DNA of 64,000 nucleotides from Selaginella tamariscina (taxonomy: Eukaryota > Streptophyta > Lycopodiopsida > Selaginellales > Selaginellaceae), in assembly GCA_003024785.1 (NCBI GenBank), contig PUQB01000001.1, forward strand, positions 2,183,501-2,247,500, read 5' to 3'. The translations under genes were made by a program, and so were the position numbers. Position 1 is the stretch's first letter, and every line of letters starts with the position of its first letter. The notes below the pieces were generated by a model. The model searched no databases. It was not told the DNA's origin and saw nothing but the letters and a program-made list of their open reading frames with translations. This document shows positions 26,665-40,214 of this stretch, in pieces.

Positions 26665-28272
26665 TTAAGAGAAAGATATGACTCTTAGTTTACCATCTTC
26701 GCAAGCAGTATACAGATATTCTCCTTCTAGTAAGGTTGCATACACTTTGCTTCCGATTCCAACAACAGAAACTCTTATGCTTCTCTCTCTAAGCCACACC
26801 TCTATACATCCTGATGCTGATCCTAAGTATACAAATTCTTCATTAACAGCCATAGCACGCACGTCTAAACCACTTTGGATAACCCGTTTTAATGAATAAT
26901 CAGTTTGATCCCATACCTATATCAAACAAAAAAGAAACATTTAATTATATTTAATAAACGGATATAAAAAATGTGTATGAAAAACTTTCAGACTATCTTA
27001 TATATACACAAACACACACGCACGCACAACCCAAACTATATTGCCTAAGATTGGAGTTTCAACGGGTAAGTGTTTATATTATATTTAGATATAATTATAG
27101 CAAGTATAGATGAAAGTGCAAATATTTCTTCATAGAGAAAGAAATACAAAATACTTTACCTTTACAGATACACCTTCTACAGGTGATCCACCGGTGAAAA
27201 TCTCCTTCTTGTACACGTGGATTACATAGATTGGCCTCTTTCCACGTACGCCTCTCGTTCCCGTTTGAATGGTTACAACAGAGCCTTCCTCAGGATTAAC
27301 TTCCTATTAATTTAAGTTTTATTTTGGTAATATTTTTTAATATATGGATATAATATACTAAACTTTATACCTGAATACTGTTGTCAGTGCATCCACAATA
27401 TATATTTCCACTTCCAAAAGCAAGGCATTCCACATTCTTGTTTGTGTTGCTGCTTCATAGCCAGGTTCTCTCCTTGTACCTATTAAACCATTAATATGAA
27501 TATAATTATTTGATACTAATTATATTATTTAATATGTAGCCATTTTAATTAATAAATATAACCTTGATTCCATTTGCATTAGTTGTGATTGCAACTGTAG
27601 AGCCACTAATTGCCACCTTATAAACAGCTTCTTTCATATCCAATACATTTATGCAGTGAATGCTGTCTGGTGCAATTGTCCATACCTGTGTTACAAGTTA
27701 AATATTAATAATTACAGTTAATAACAAGATATTACCCGAACGGTTTTGTCAAGGGAACCACTGTAGAGCTTATTTGAAGCATTTAACACAGCCAAGCTTG
27801 TCACTGCTTTTGAGTGTTCTTTTAGTGTCATGACTGAGCTTGGCACCTTCTTTTTGTCTCCCACACCTACATCATTCAAAGTTAGTATATATATCATCTC
27901 AAACTTGACGTGAGTGTATACACACATACCTGAATGGGTACCATCTGAATGTCCACTGAATAACCGTCCTCGACTTCGAGCAAGCGATCGAACTTCACCA
28001 TAGCGGCTGAGGTCAAGTTGTCCTACCTCTCCATGTTGCCAGAGCTCCAACTACTCGTACATACAAGGTGTGTGTGTGTGTTTATTAAAAATGAATAATC
28101 TTACTGGATTCAAAGATGAACATTGATAAAAGCTTCAATAAACTCCTGAGCAATCCATGTTACTTTCTTAAGCTGTCTCAAAGGTTTGATAATGTCTTTT
28201 GCATAGTATACCAGCTCCTGGAAGCTCTCTGCAATGCAGATCATTTTAAATCAGTCAGTATGTACCTGTAGC

Positions 28273-28313
<41 letters not shown>

Positions 28314-29299
28314 AGTTGAAGTGTATGTGTACCAGAATCTCTTAAGAAGGTATGCAATCCCAATGCAGCCAAGACTCTTTGGTGGGTATGCTTTGCAGAC
28401 TCCAAAGTTACTATGAAAGTAGCCATGAAATAACGGCGAGCTAAAGGATATAGGCCGATATCAGGAAGTGACTTAACCATGCAAGTTAACCAAACTGCCA
28501 TAATCATGCTTGGTTTTGAAAGCTCTGTGTTTCTACTCTGAAGAGTTGTACCAATGGCTTCAAATATACCTCCTTGTTCGTACTCTAGTAATGCTCTAGC
28601 CACATTAAACTCCCATGATTTTGCAGCTTTCTCTTCATCAACCTGCACAATATACATGTGTATAAATTACCCTCCCCACACACACACATGCGCACGCACG
28701 CACGCACACACACAAGTTCTTACCAAAGATTCACCAGATTTAGCAGGATCCTCGTTTATTAAATTCTCGTAAGCACTTTCCAATCCTGCTGTTTTAAGTA
28801 GCCATGCCTCTGTTAACGGTGCACCTGTTTTCTTTAAGTTAAATAACTGGTGTGCGCAACGCATTTATACACATGGATAATATGTATATAGAGTGTGTAT
28901 ACCTGTGAGTGAAAATCTGCCCACCAGCCCTACAAGTGCTTCTGCTGTTTCAACCTGACAGTCAAATGACTGCGAGTTTAGTGCTTCTATAATTATCCCT
29001 ACTGCTTCATCTCTGTACATACTTTCCTTCCTAATTCCATCCTGTCAATAAACCACAGTATAGATGGATTTTTATTGTGCGAGTGTGTGTGTGTGTGTGC
29101 GCGCGTGTGTGCATAGATACCAGGAGATCAAGCTGCAAAAGGAGCATGGCAATAGTGTGTCTATGCTCTACAGGAACCTTATGCATATAAACCAAAAGCA
29201 TATGCATTGTAGATAGTCTTCCTTCTTTCTTCCCAGTTTCAAGTACTTTAATGCAAATCCTTCTACACAAAACATATTAACAAAGTATTTAAACCTAAA

Positions 29300-29337
<38 letters not shown>

Positions 29338-32063
29338 TTAAAATGTAATATGCTCACCTGTTCAAATGAAGAAGCTCAAGAAAAAATGAGGTAACAAGTA
29401 TGCATTCAGAACTTGAGCCATTGAACAGGGCCTCTACAACATGGCGTAAGTTTGCACTTGTAGCAATTAAGCTCCTATATTGTACATGGTTTACACATCA
29501 TTTCATGATATATTACACACACACACACACACACAACCTGCATGAACTATCAGCCTTCATACAGCAAAGAAGAATGGAGACTGTGCTTGAAATCTCATCC
29601 ATGTCTTTGGCAGCATCAAGATTATCTACAAGTACAGGAACTGCTTCCAATGAAACAATTGAACGTGCATTTGATCTGTGACTAGGTGACCTGCAATTAA
29701 GATAAAAGCTATACGATATAGTGGTAATGTGTACAAATTCATACATGCAGTCGAATTATCTACTTCATATAATGGATAAATAAACTTCACTGTGTGTGTG
29801 CGCGCACGCTGCAACAAGTACAAACCATGAAACGAGCTGTTGAAGCAGCACAATTGCAGCTGATTTAGGAGATAGCATGCCAGTGACAATTTGTGCAGTC
29901 CCAATATTTCGTATACTGTTCCGTATAATGCTTACTAGGTCAGGTACAATGTCTAATACATCTAGTTCCTCGCTCTGTAGCTTAAGCTGGTAAAGGAGAA
30001 CAACTGAGGGGGATACTCTCATCTTCAAAAGCCTTCTAATCATTTCTAGCCGTGGATCTGCCCTCAAAATTGTGTGCCTGTAATATATAACAAATATGTA
30101 TGTGCATTTATGCATTCATGTGCATATAAGTACTTACGTACGTGCATATGCAGGCATAGCAGCATACTTACTGTGACGATCGTCCCAAATAATAGATAAG
30201 ATGTTTATAAGTTACAGCTTTGAAATAATTAATACACGATCTCGTCACTTGCAATGCTTATGATAAGACAAATGCATGCACTTGTTGTGTGTGTGAGGGA
30301 GAGACGAGAGAGATTACGTGGTGAACTCGTCACTCGTGACAAGCGCAGAGAGGATTGAAATAGCCGCCTCAAGAACTTCATCTTGTCCTGAAACCGATAA
30401 AACTTCTACAAGTCCCTCAATTACCGTGGCCTTGGTTAGACTAGCCTATTAAGTTGCAACAAACAAATAAAACCATACAAATATAAGTTAATTAAAACAT
30501 ACATTTCTTTGCACAGGCTTGTGTGTGTGTGTGTTAATAAACTACCTCAACACGGAAGTCGCCAGAGAATGTTTCCCACACCTTAGAGATTGTTATAACT
30601 GCTTCTTCACATTCACGTAGGTCTCCAGAATCACATAAGAGATCGATTGCCTGTTTAAGGTCACGTTGCATGGCTTCCCCATTTTGTTGTCCGCCACTTC
30701 TATCACGTTGATTAGGGTTTTCCTGTCCGCCACCTATAGTGTTGCTAGGTAAAAGTTCCTGAAAACAGTTTATTTATATAAAATTAGACATATGGATTAT
30801 GATCTTTTACAATGAATCATGAAATACTTTACATTGTCCTACGGCAGTCTATGTATATATGTACATAATGTATACACATATATATGCTATTTATATACAT
30901 GTATGCACACCTCAGTCCAGTACTGTATATGAAGAGGAGATTCATACGAAAGATTTGGATGCAGATCTTTCCACTGTTCAATAAGCCTCTTAAGAACATA
31001 ATTCGTCCGAGGAAGGATTCTGCTTTGAAGAAGCTGCCTTGTGATTGGACAAGTTGTGTTTCCTCTTTCTAGCCATTCCTTTAATTATATAAACTATTAA
31101 CAATGAAGATATTTGTAATATAACTAATATGTAGTTTAAATACCGTACTATGGTATACCTGTATAGCAGTACGCTCATAAGTTTGACCTGTCTCAAGTGT
31201 TACAGGGTCTCTAAATATCTGGTTTGTAATGGGACAGACAAAGTCCTTTGGTGGTATATTACAATTTTCCTGAGATAAGCCTCCATTATCTGTTAAGCTG
31301 CATAAACCCTGAACCCTTTAAACACACACACACACGACTATATAAAGTTTCACATAGGTCTTAAGGAAGCATACCTAGATTCTGGGCTACCAGGAGAGAG
31401 CAATTCTTCAATGTCCTGAGGGTCATCCTCAGTGTCAACCTGTAAATATAGTAGCAGGTTACAAAATATAATGTAATTTAATATGTTACATTATAATAAA
31501 ATAACGATATATATTACCTTTAATTCCATATTAAACTCCGTTTTCTCTACGAGATAACCGGTATTTGGAGATGAAATACGTACACCATCTTCTTGCAATA
31601 TCTCAAGCAGGCTCTTTGAGTTTGCCCTTTGCAAGGTCTTTACGGGTTTCGAAACTTTGTCAATGAGTTTTTCAGAAAATCCACCCTTACTTGGGCTAGA
31701 ATACTCCAAGGATAATCTAGAAGAAGAGGATTTTCTCAAGCTCTTCTCCATAGACGAGGATGGTGAAAGTGTACCCTTGAAATCTAAATAAATAAAATTA
31801 TCAGTTGTAAAAATTTAAAATTTGAAACTTTAATTAAAATTTAATTATATGAACTTGTAACCTAATATATTTATACTTACCTAAAGACTTAACTTTCTTC
31901 TTTTCTTCATATGCTTGAGAACCCAATGACGTTGCAGCTTTTCTTGGACTAGAATATTCCGAGGATGATCGCGAAGATGAAGGAGATTGTTCTCTTAAAC
32001 TCTTCTCAAGAGATGAAGATCGTAAATAAGAACCTTTAAATAAACAAGTTTAGCCTTTGATAA

Positions 32064-32121
<58 letters not shown>

Positions 32122-33634
32122 TACCGGTTCGATGAAGAGATTTATTTTTCTTCTTTTTACGTTCCCCTTTTGAACTCGACGGTGAAGTTATTTCATTGGT
32201 TGAATCCACAGTATTGTCGTGTCTAAAACACAATCTTGATAAGATAATGTGTGTATATGTATAATGTGTATATCCTAGTGAGGGTTGACCATTGAAAGTA
32301 TTGGAGTTGATAAACATACACATTTTTATGAAAACAAACATACAACCAGACACACACAATATATATACATGCAACTGTGTGTGCGATAACAAGTTTATGA
32401 GTACCTTTCTTCTTCTTCAATCTCATGGATCATGTGTAGCTGGGATCTAACAGGGACGCTGTTAAACTCATACAAAGGAGTCATTGGTGGTTCTGCAATT
32501 GGAAATAGGGGGCTAACTTTCTTTCGAGAACCAGAATCTCCACCATATAATAGCCAGTCTTTATAATACTTTGCATATTGTCTTGTGTGATCATCAAGTG
32601 AATTCCTGTAATTAGATTAAACTCACATTTAATCTGTGCTTGAGTTCATGTGTATGTGTGTGTGTATACACACCTGTAAAGGTTCTCGAGCACTTGAAGT
32701 TGCTCTGCTTGTTCTGAGGTTACGTTGGACATGAGGTTATCAAGCACTGAAAAATCGTCCCTTGAAAACGAAGAACATGAATAGTCATTGTTATCCCAGG
32801 TTGAAGATGTACTCGTCACCTTGTAAGTTTGCAAATATTTATATGCATAACAAACACACGCACACGCACACGCGCACTAAAACGCTCACCACCAACTTTG
32901 TTCTCTGTGCAGTATACCAACTTGTGATCCCTGTTAGATGGTGCTGAAACAATGACTCCCACAAACCGGGAGCAAAGTCAACTCTTGAGGTCAAAGGATC
33001 CGCCAGGAACATGTCGAGAATATGTTTGGCAGAGCTCTTGTCATCATTGCGTAGCTTGTATACTAATGCAAGGTTAAAGAACGCTGAAGCCGCTAAATAC
33101 GAGTTTAAAACTCCCCCAGTTTTAGCACTACAATAAGGTAATCATTTCTATATTATAAAAACTATATTTAATAATGTTCACCTAGTGTCGAGCAAAGCAC
33201 AGACTTGGAGCATCTGCTCTGCATATTCAAGACGTGCAATCTTCGTCTGTAAACAAACCATTATATAGTGTAATTTATATTTAATTGCATATAATAATAT
33301 AATAACTTATTTTACTATACCTCCGTTGTAGTTGTTAAGATCGCTTCCTCCAGTGCTTCTATTCCCCATCCAAGATTTGCAAGAACAGCCTGGTCAGAAT
33401 ATTTCACTACATCTTTCCCTTGTTCTTCGAGCAGTTTTAGTTTCTCAATCTCTCTAGAAAAAACAACCATAGTATTTTGATTTATAATTGAAAACTATGA
33501 TGTATATATGCACAAAGCAGGTAAGAAACATACCTGAGTTGTTTTCTTCGCGATGAATCGATCAGTGTGTCGAGTGTGAATCTCGCAACTGACGTGAGGA
33601 GGAAGTCAGTGGGATCTCGAGCAGGAAATGACAT
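26665..33634 (-). CDS. LIN: CERBERUS/LIN-like U-box E3 ubiquitin ligase with WD40 repeats (over 20 exons)
   Basis: ATG is at 33,634 (MSFPARDPTDFLLTSVARFT). First exons: 33,534-33,634, 33,321-33,453, 33,182-33,247 and 32,890-33,127; the stop is at 26,665. Domain order: a helical N-terminal region, a Ser-rich linker (about 31,490-32,200), a U-box split over two exons at about 31,290-30,910 (FVCPITNQIFRDPVTLETGQ, then CPITRQLL), a long helical ARM-like region (about 30,760-28,250), and C-terminal WD40 exons (28,050-26,665) with SGSLDKTVRV, GCTDNSIQ and YLGSASGCIEVWLRE. This matches legume CERBERUS/LIN, an E3 needed for rhizobial infection and mycorrhiza; homologues occur across land plants. The U-box would recruit an E2, and one lies next door. 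Near 27,430-27,460 one base seems missing, since GSGNIYCGCTDNSIQ needs another frame than the exon start. Function in this species is inference. Confidence 0.88.
29301..29336. repeat. (AT)n microsatellite in a LIN intron
   Basis: An AT dinucleotide run within an intron. Confidence 0.95.
31490..32036 (-). other. Duplicated Ser-rich exon motif in the LIN-type gene
   Basis: Two consecutive exons carry related sequence: SSSLEKSLREQSPSSSRSS followed by EYSSPRK (about 31,905-32,036), and SSSMEKSLRKSSSSRLSLEY followed by SSPSK (about 31,505-31,780). They look like a tandem exon duplication in the disordered linker ahead of the U-box, with Ser/Arg/Pro content typical of phosphorylated linkers. Confidence 0.7.
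32064..32122. repeat. (CT)n(AT)n microsatellite in a LIN intron
   Basis: A CT tract interrupted by one C passes directly into TA repeats beside a splice donor. Confidence 0.9.
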
Positions 33635-36600
33635 CTCTGAGAGAGCAATTCTGAAAATTTGTTATAAAACATGAAAATCAAACACAAATAACAATCACAA
33701 AATGCTTGATGAAACCTCAAAGACTGAAACACTCTACAATGATGTATAAACCGGCCAAACAGTTGCATTCTTCATTTGTCGTTTCTTACAATGCCGCGTG
33801 GACCGACTGTGTTGGACAACATAGTGTATTTATACAAAACATTAAATCTATTTATTTGTTAAATAATTAATTAATGCAAATAGTCTCAAGCTTATTTACC
33901 AGCGGGTTTAGGGCTTAGGAATATCGACCAGATGTCTACTGAGCATTATTATACACAAAGTATGAACGGTATCTTATCATCCGGATATACCCTAATTAAA
34001 TGTAATATTCTAACTTTTATTATTTATTTAAAGCTTATAAAACACATCTCTAGTATAATATGTTTTTGTTAATCGTATAAAACAACACGCTTAGTCTAAA
34101 CTTATTTATGTTTTATAAATTTGTGTATGTGTAAAAACATTTTAAAATTAAATTAATTATTTGTATATTTTGATCTCATATGACTAATTTATACATAATA
34201 TATTTAAAGCTCACATATGCTTTCTCATATTACAGTGTTAAATGATCAAGCAATAAGCTTATTTTATGTTTAGAGTTTTTCTCAAATGTTCCACCGTTTA
34301 ATAAATACGCATATTCTTACTTTATTTTATATATGTGTAATATTTTTAAGCATAAAAACATGTATTTAAATAGAACTACATACATATATATACATAGAGA
34401 GAGAGAGAGAGAGAGAGAGACATTTGTGAGTTGTAAGTCTTGACGATTTAAGTTTTAAATAAAGTTTAAAATTGAAATAAACTATAAGGCATCCAATCGA
34501 GTATATCTTTAGAATATATTTCATCTCCAAAACATAACACATTATTAGTGTTCAGCTCCCCAGCTACTAGTATCCCCATGGCACGTTGCTAAGATTTATC
34601 ATTTAAGATTTGATCCCTTCTGCTGTGTGAACAGAAATATATTAATAATATGCTCTAGTTTACATATGACATTATTATTCAAACCTTATATATAGCTTTG
34701 TATGTGTAAGTATACATATACATATACATACACACACCCACACACACATATATATATATAGCTTATACAATGTGTGAAACATGAAATTTATAAGAAGCTT
34801 ATTTAATTATTTACTTAAAAACTTTAGAATATTTTATTAAATTTATTTAAATGAGTGGCTGAAATTACATTTAAACTTATTAGGGTAAGAAAAATAATTG
34901 TTAATAAGTTAAAGATTTAACATTTGTTCTAAATAACTTGAACTCGGAACTCACATCAATACATATAAATAGATACCCAAAAATAACAATATCATTTTAG
35001 AGAAAATTAATAGTTTTAATCAATGGCTCATATACAGTAGAAGATATTAAGTAATAAAAATACCAACAAATAATGATTTAAAGGTTTGAAAAACAATGTG
35101 AATAGTAAAAAAAATTAATAAATTTGTAGCATTTAAAAACTATAGAACTAAAAAATATTGAGAATGATGTATACTATGTCTAGAATGTTTAGTGAAATGT
35201 TTTAATTAGTGAGGCATAATCATCTCGTATGTTTACGTCTTTCGTGAATCTTACTAATGAACATATAAATAAAATGATTTAGATTGTGAAATCTTTTGTA
35301 ATATCCTTTATTCTTGTGTTAAATATCTTAAATCTTAAAAAATGTGTTTAAATATTATTTAAAATTTCTTAATTATTCTAATTTTTATAAGAAATTTCAC
35401 CATATTTGATACAAAAATTAATTATATAATGATGATAAGAAAATTTTGTAATTTAAAGTTTTAACATGTTAGAAATTGTTAAATTTATTTATATGGATAT
35501 TTATTGTACTATTAAAAATCAAATTTATTATTTAGGTTTCATATCTTAAAATTAGCTTATGTTGGTCTTTTTGGGGAAAAATAATCTCTAATACACAAAT
35601 TCTTAATAAAACTATGTCCAAGACACATATTCTTTTATTAACAAGATAATTTTGGTTTAAACACTTTTAACATATATACAATTACATTAAAAATAACAAT
35701 TATAAATTGATATATTGAGTAACATGTACAAATTATTGAAGATCTAAAACAATTTAAACCATAAATGATTTGATTTACATAAAATTAATTAATTAAAATA
35801 TAATCAGATTGTTTGAAATTCAAAAATAAAAATGTTTTTGTTCATAATAAAAGAGTTATAAAGTGTAAATTTTAAAAATACAAATAAGTTACATGAAGGA
35901 AAGATAATAAGTAATATTATGATAAGACATAAAATTTTAATGGAATAAAATAAAATAAAGAGAAGAAAGTGAAAGTAATTGGTATACCAAGTGTGTTAAG
36001 AAATAATATGAAGGATAAATACATAAATTTTTTAAGCTTAAATGATATGGTTTTTTTTATTATAAATTAATTCAAAGTAAGAAAATGTAAGACTTTACAT
36101 TTATTTAGTCTTTTAAAATCTTTCATATAACTTCAGTTTCTTAAACTTTTTTACAAATTGTTTAAATCTTAATATTTTAATGAGGCTTAACTTAGTAGTT
36201 TATTATTATAAGTTTAATTTGTTATAATTAAAATTCTTATGGACTATTTTTTATAGTAATAAACTTTATTTTAAATTTCATGATTTTAAGAAAAATATGT
36301 TTATAAATTTAAATTAAAATATTTTAATTAGTATATTCTTAACATACTTTAGATTTCAGAAATAATATACTTATGAAAATCTAAATATATAATTAAGATT
36401 AAGGTTTTTGTACATTAAATATAAATCTAAATGATAAGCACCCTCAAAATAAAAATGGGTGTAAATAATAAAATGAAAATACTTAATACTTATTAAATAA
36501 TAAGAAATACCTAATTAAATATGATTAATGAAACCTAATATATTAATATGTTTTTTTAAAAAAATATTTCTTAAATGTTCTTGAATATTCATTTTTATTC

Positions 36601-37137
36601 AATTATATCTCTTAATGAATTATTATAATAAAATTCAACAAAAATCATGTTGGCATAAATACCCATATTTATGGATGTATATTTATTTTACAATGTGACA
36701 ATGTAAAAATGATATTTAACATTGTAACTTTAATAAATATTTTATAAATAATTTTTTATTAAAAATCTTATTCGTTTCTACCCAATTCTAACTTAGTTTT
36801 ACATAAAATAATTAAATAACATTGTCTTTGAGAAGTATTATTAATCAATATAATTTCAAGGTTATGTTTTATAAATGTTTAATTGTTGAACCATATATAA
36901 TTTAAGAGTAAAGAATATATCAAAAAAATAAAAATTGATAATCATATTGTAGACAAAAATATATTAAAAAGATAAGAACCATATTATAAATTATTAAGAT
37001 AACTGGTTAGGAGGGATATGAGTACCAAACAATTATAATAATGAATTATAAAAAGTATAAATGAAGAGGAATGATATAAATAAATGTTTATTATTGTATT
37101 TTATTATTATTATGTTAGCAAGGTGAATAATTTTTAG
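33635..37137. other. AT-rich intergenic upstream of the LIN-type gene
   Basis: The first few hundred bases should include the 5' UTR and promoter of the LIN-type gene; no firm TATA box was chosen. A (GA)n run lies at 34,395-34,420. No other gene or structured element was recognised. Confidence 0.5.
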
Positions 37138-37632
37138 GGAAAATTACTTTTATACCTATGAAATTTATCATATTTACATATGTACCCTTAGAAGTTTTCT
37201 ATTTACATATATACCTTTGAATTAAACTTTAATTTAAAACTTTATAAATTTCAAAATTAAAAATTAAAAAACATTTTTACAAAATCAATAAAAATTTATA
37301 ATTAATTTGTATTTTATTATATTTAAGTCCAAAATACAACCTATTAAACATATATATCACATTATAATATAATTATTTTAAAAAATATTCTATTTTTTAT
37401 TATGATAATTTTTTAACATTTAACACTTAATAAACTTCAATTATTTCATTTGCAATATATTATGAATGGAAAATATATTCTTAATTAATATTGTTATTTT
37501 AAAAAAATTATACAATTGAAGTTTTTCAAAGGTATATATGCAAATTTAAAACTTTTATAAGATTTATAAATTTAAAACTTCTAAGAGTATATAGGTAAAT
37601 ATGATAAATTCAGGAGTATAAATGTAATTTTC
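37138..37632. mobile_element. MITE-like element with ~90-bp terminal inverted repeats
   Basis: The left end (GGAAAATTACTTTTATACC, then ATTTATCATATTTAC, CTTAGAAGTTTT and ATATACCTTTGAA) is matched in reverse complement by the right end (37,531-37,632). The flanking TTTAG at 37,133-37,137 and 37,633-37,637 looks like a 5-bp target duplication. The element is about 495 bp, AT-rich and has no coding capacity, so it would be non-autonomous. The superfamily is not assigned. Confidence 0.8.
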
Positions 37633-37637
37633 TTTAG

Positions 37638-40214
37638 TTTTATATATACAAATTTTAATATTTAATAAGTTCACATAGTGTATCCATGACTTCACATGAG
37701 CAATTCATTAACTCCTGTGACTATGATAACAAACATTATTGATATTATTTATTAATTAATGTATCATGTTAATACATATAATTTATCATGTATTATAAGA
37801 AATTCTTTGTTTTTTCATTGTTTTTTTCTTTCTATACAAGACGATACCTGTATGTTAATATCGTCTTCTTTGTGCATGCATTTGTGTTTTGCACTCAAAC
37901 TATATACATATATAGTTTATCATGTATGTACACCATTTTACCTATACGTTAGTGTTGTCTTCTATGTGTGTGCGTGTTCCATATTTTTACCTATATACCA
38001 AAGTTGTCTTCTATGTGTGTGCTTGCATGTCTATGTGCATGTGAGCTTACTTTATACAATGAACCCAAGTGCACTTGTGAGCATGGATGAGTTTTTTTTT
38101 AAGCACATTTTATAACTTGTGACCCATGCATAATCTAACAGCCTCAATCTTTAATTCAGTTATTATCCTTAACATAGTAAATTTATTTATAAGTCAAACG
38201 CTTAACTCAATTATTATTCTTAACTTAATGAGTTTATTATTAAGTTAAACATTTAAATTATGTGATAACTTAAGTTTCTGCTTCTCAATTATTGTGTAAC
38301 TTCTCTTAATTCTCTTAAATTACTATGTATCAAGTTTAAAATTTTAAAGAAATCCTTAATCTCTTTAAAATTTAGAATTAAAGAAAAAATATATATGTAC
38401 TATAAACTATTTATGTAAATTATATACAAGTGCATGTGGTTCTTAATAGTTCTATAATTCTTAATTATAAATCTTGTTAACCATACTTAAAATCTATTTA
38501 AATTCATGTTATGGTGGTTTATGATATGTAAGTGGCACTAAAAGATGTAACAAACTAACACACACATATATAAGAATGTTTAAATAATTTTTTAATAATA
38601 CTAGTATTTATATTGTATATAAGATTAAATTATCTACACATATATTGAAGCATTAATTATAATTAAATAAATTAGAATGCTAATTTATAAGTTAATTATA
38701 ATTATTGTATACATGTCTATAAAAGAATTTAAATATTTTATATATACATGGTACAATTATATTTATGTATACATATATGATTTATGTGTTTATGAATCTC
38801 ACTTCTTATAAATAGCATTTAAAACCTATATTTAAATCTATAATTATAAAGTGCAAAACAAAAAATTGTTTATTATAATTGAAAAATCTTGTTAATTATT
38901 TCACATGTGAAATATAATTAAAAAAACTAATTCTTTTTAGAGGATGGGATTTTAATTCAAATTTTAAAGTATAAAGTATATTGTAAGGATATACCTTAAT
39001 GAATAATTACATTTTATTTTATTGTCAAACTTTATTTAAGAATTTATATTTTATGTTTTTAAGATATTATTTCTTAAGAATATGCTCCTAAAATTTATTT
39101 CAGTTTTAACATTGTAATGTTCTAATGATATTTTACATATAATATATATTAAACTCTTACTTTAATTTAGATTGTTAAATAATTTAAATTTTAAATAGTT
39201 TTGAACTCTACTTTTAAATGGTAATTTAAAAAATTAAAATATCTAACAATATAGCTTTATATATTTAATACTTTGAAATTAAATTAATTTTGTTATATTT
39301 TCATTTCATATTAAACATAATTATACACAATATATTTAAAGCACGCATGTATATTTAAAGTTTTAAATCATAACTATTATACAATGAATACTATTATTTA
39401 ATCCTTGTGCTAATAATATATATATATTTTTAATTATTAAGGTTTAAGTCGTTCCTTAAGATATAAAATTTATTGCATCCTAATTTTAAACTCTTACCTT
39501 AAACATAATATATTATTAAAATATTTTATTTTTTATCATTATCATTTTTTAAATATTTAACAATAAAATAAAATATAAACTATTTAATTAAGGAATATTC
39601 TTAAACTATAATGCATTTTTTATTTTTAAACTCTCTTGCTTTTAACATAGTATATTGTCAACATATTTTAATTGTTTATAATTACCATTGCTTAAATAAA
39701 ATTTAAATTAAAACAAAATATAAATCATTCAATTAAAATACATACTTTACCTTAAAATATACTAGGATATTTCAAATTTTTATTATTATCATTTTTAAAA
39801 TGAAGTATAAAACTCAAATTAAATAATTCTTATGATATATTGTATTATCATTTTCTAATTCCTCCTTTTAAATTTCTCACTTACATGTGAAATAATTATG
39901 TATTAATATTATCTTACATAATAAAAATTAGACCATCTAAATTCTTAATATAAATATTCATATTAATATTGTAACCAGGCGCTTTGCCCACCACATTGGG
40001 TATGTGTCATAAATAATGAAACAGTTTTCTAAAATAATGCATATTATACCTTTTTCATCATGTGAGAGCTTGGAATTAAAAATGTGTATATCATATTAGC
40101 CCAGAACCTTAACTTATATACAGTAGCGAGTGGTCCAAATTAAAATTAATCCAACAGCTATCAAAACCCACTACATTAATAATAATATGTGAACATGTAA
40201 CTATACATGTGGAT
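37638..40214. other. AT-rich intergenic, no gene seen
   Basis: An open frame at 37,759-38,115 is low-complexity and lacks any recognisable domain. A near-duplicate phrase around GTTGTCTTCTATGTGTGTGC occurs at about 37,955 and 38,003. Copies of the TTCTTAACTTAATGAGTTTA repeat lie at 38,150-38,250. Confidence 0.5.

Noticed and set aside
37759-38115. 118-codon + strand open frame
   Set aside because: Low-complexity, AT-rich, no recognisable domain, and it contains an internal near-duplicate phrase. Treated as chance.
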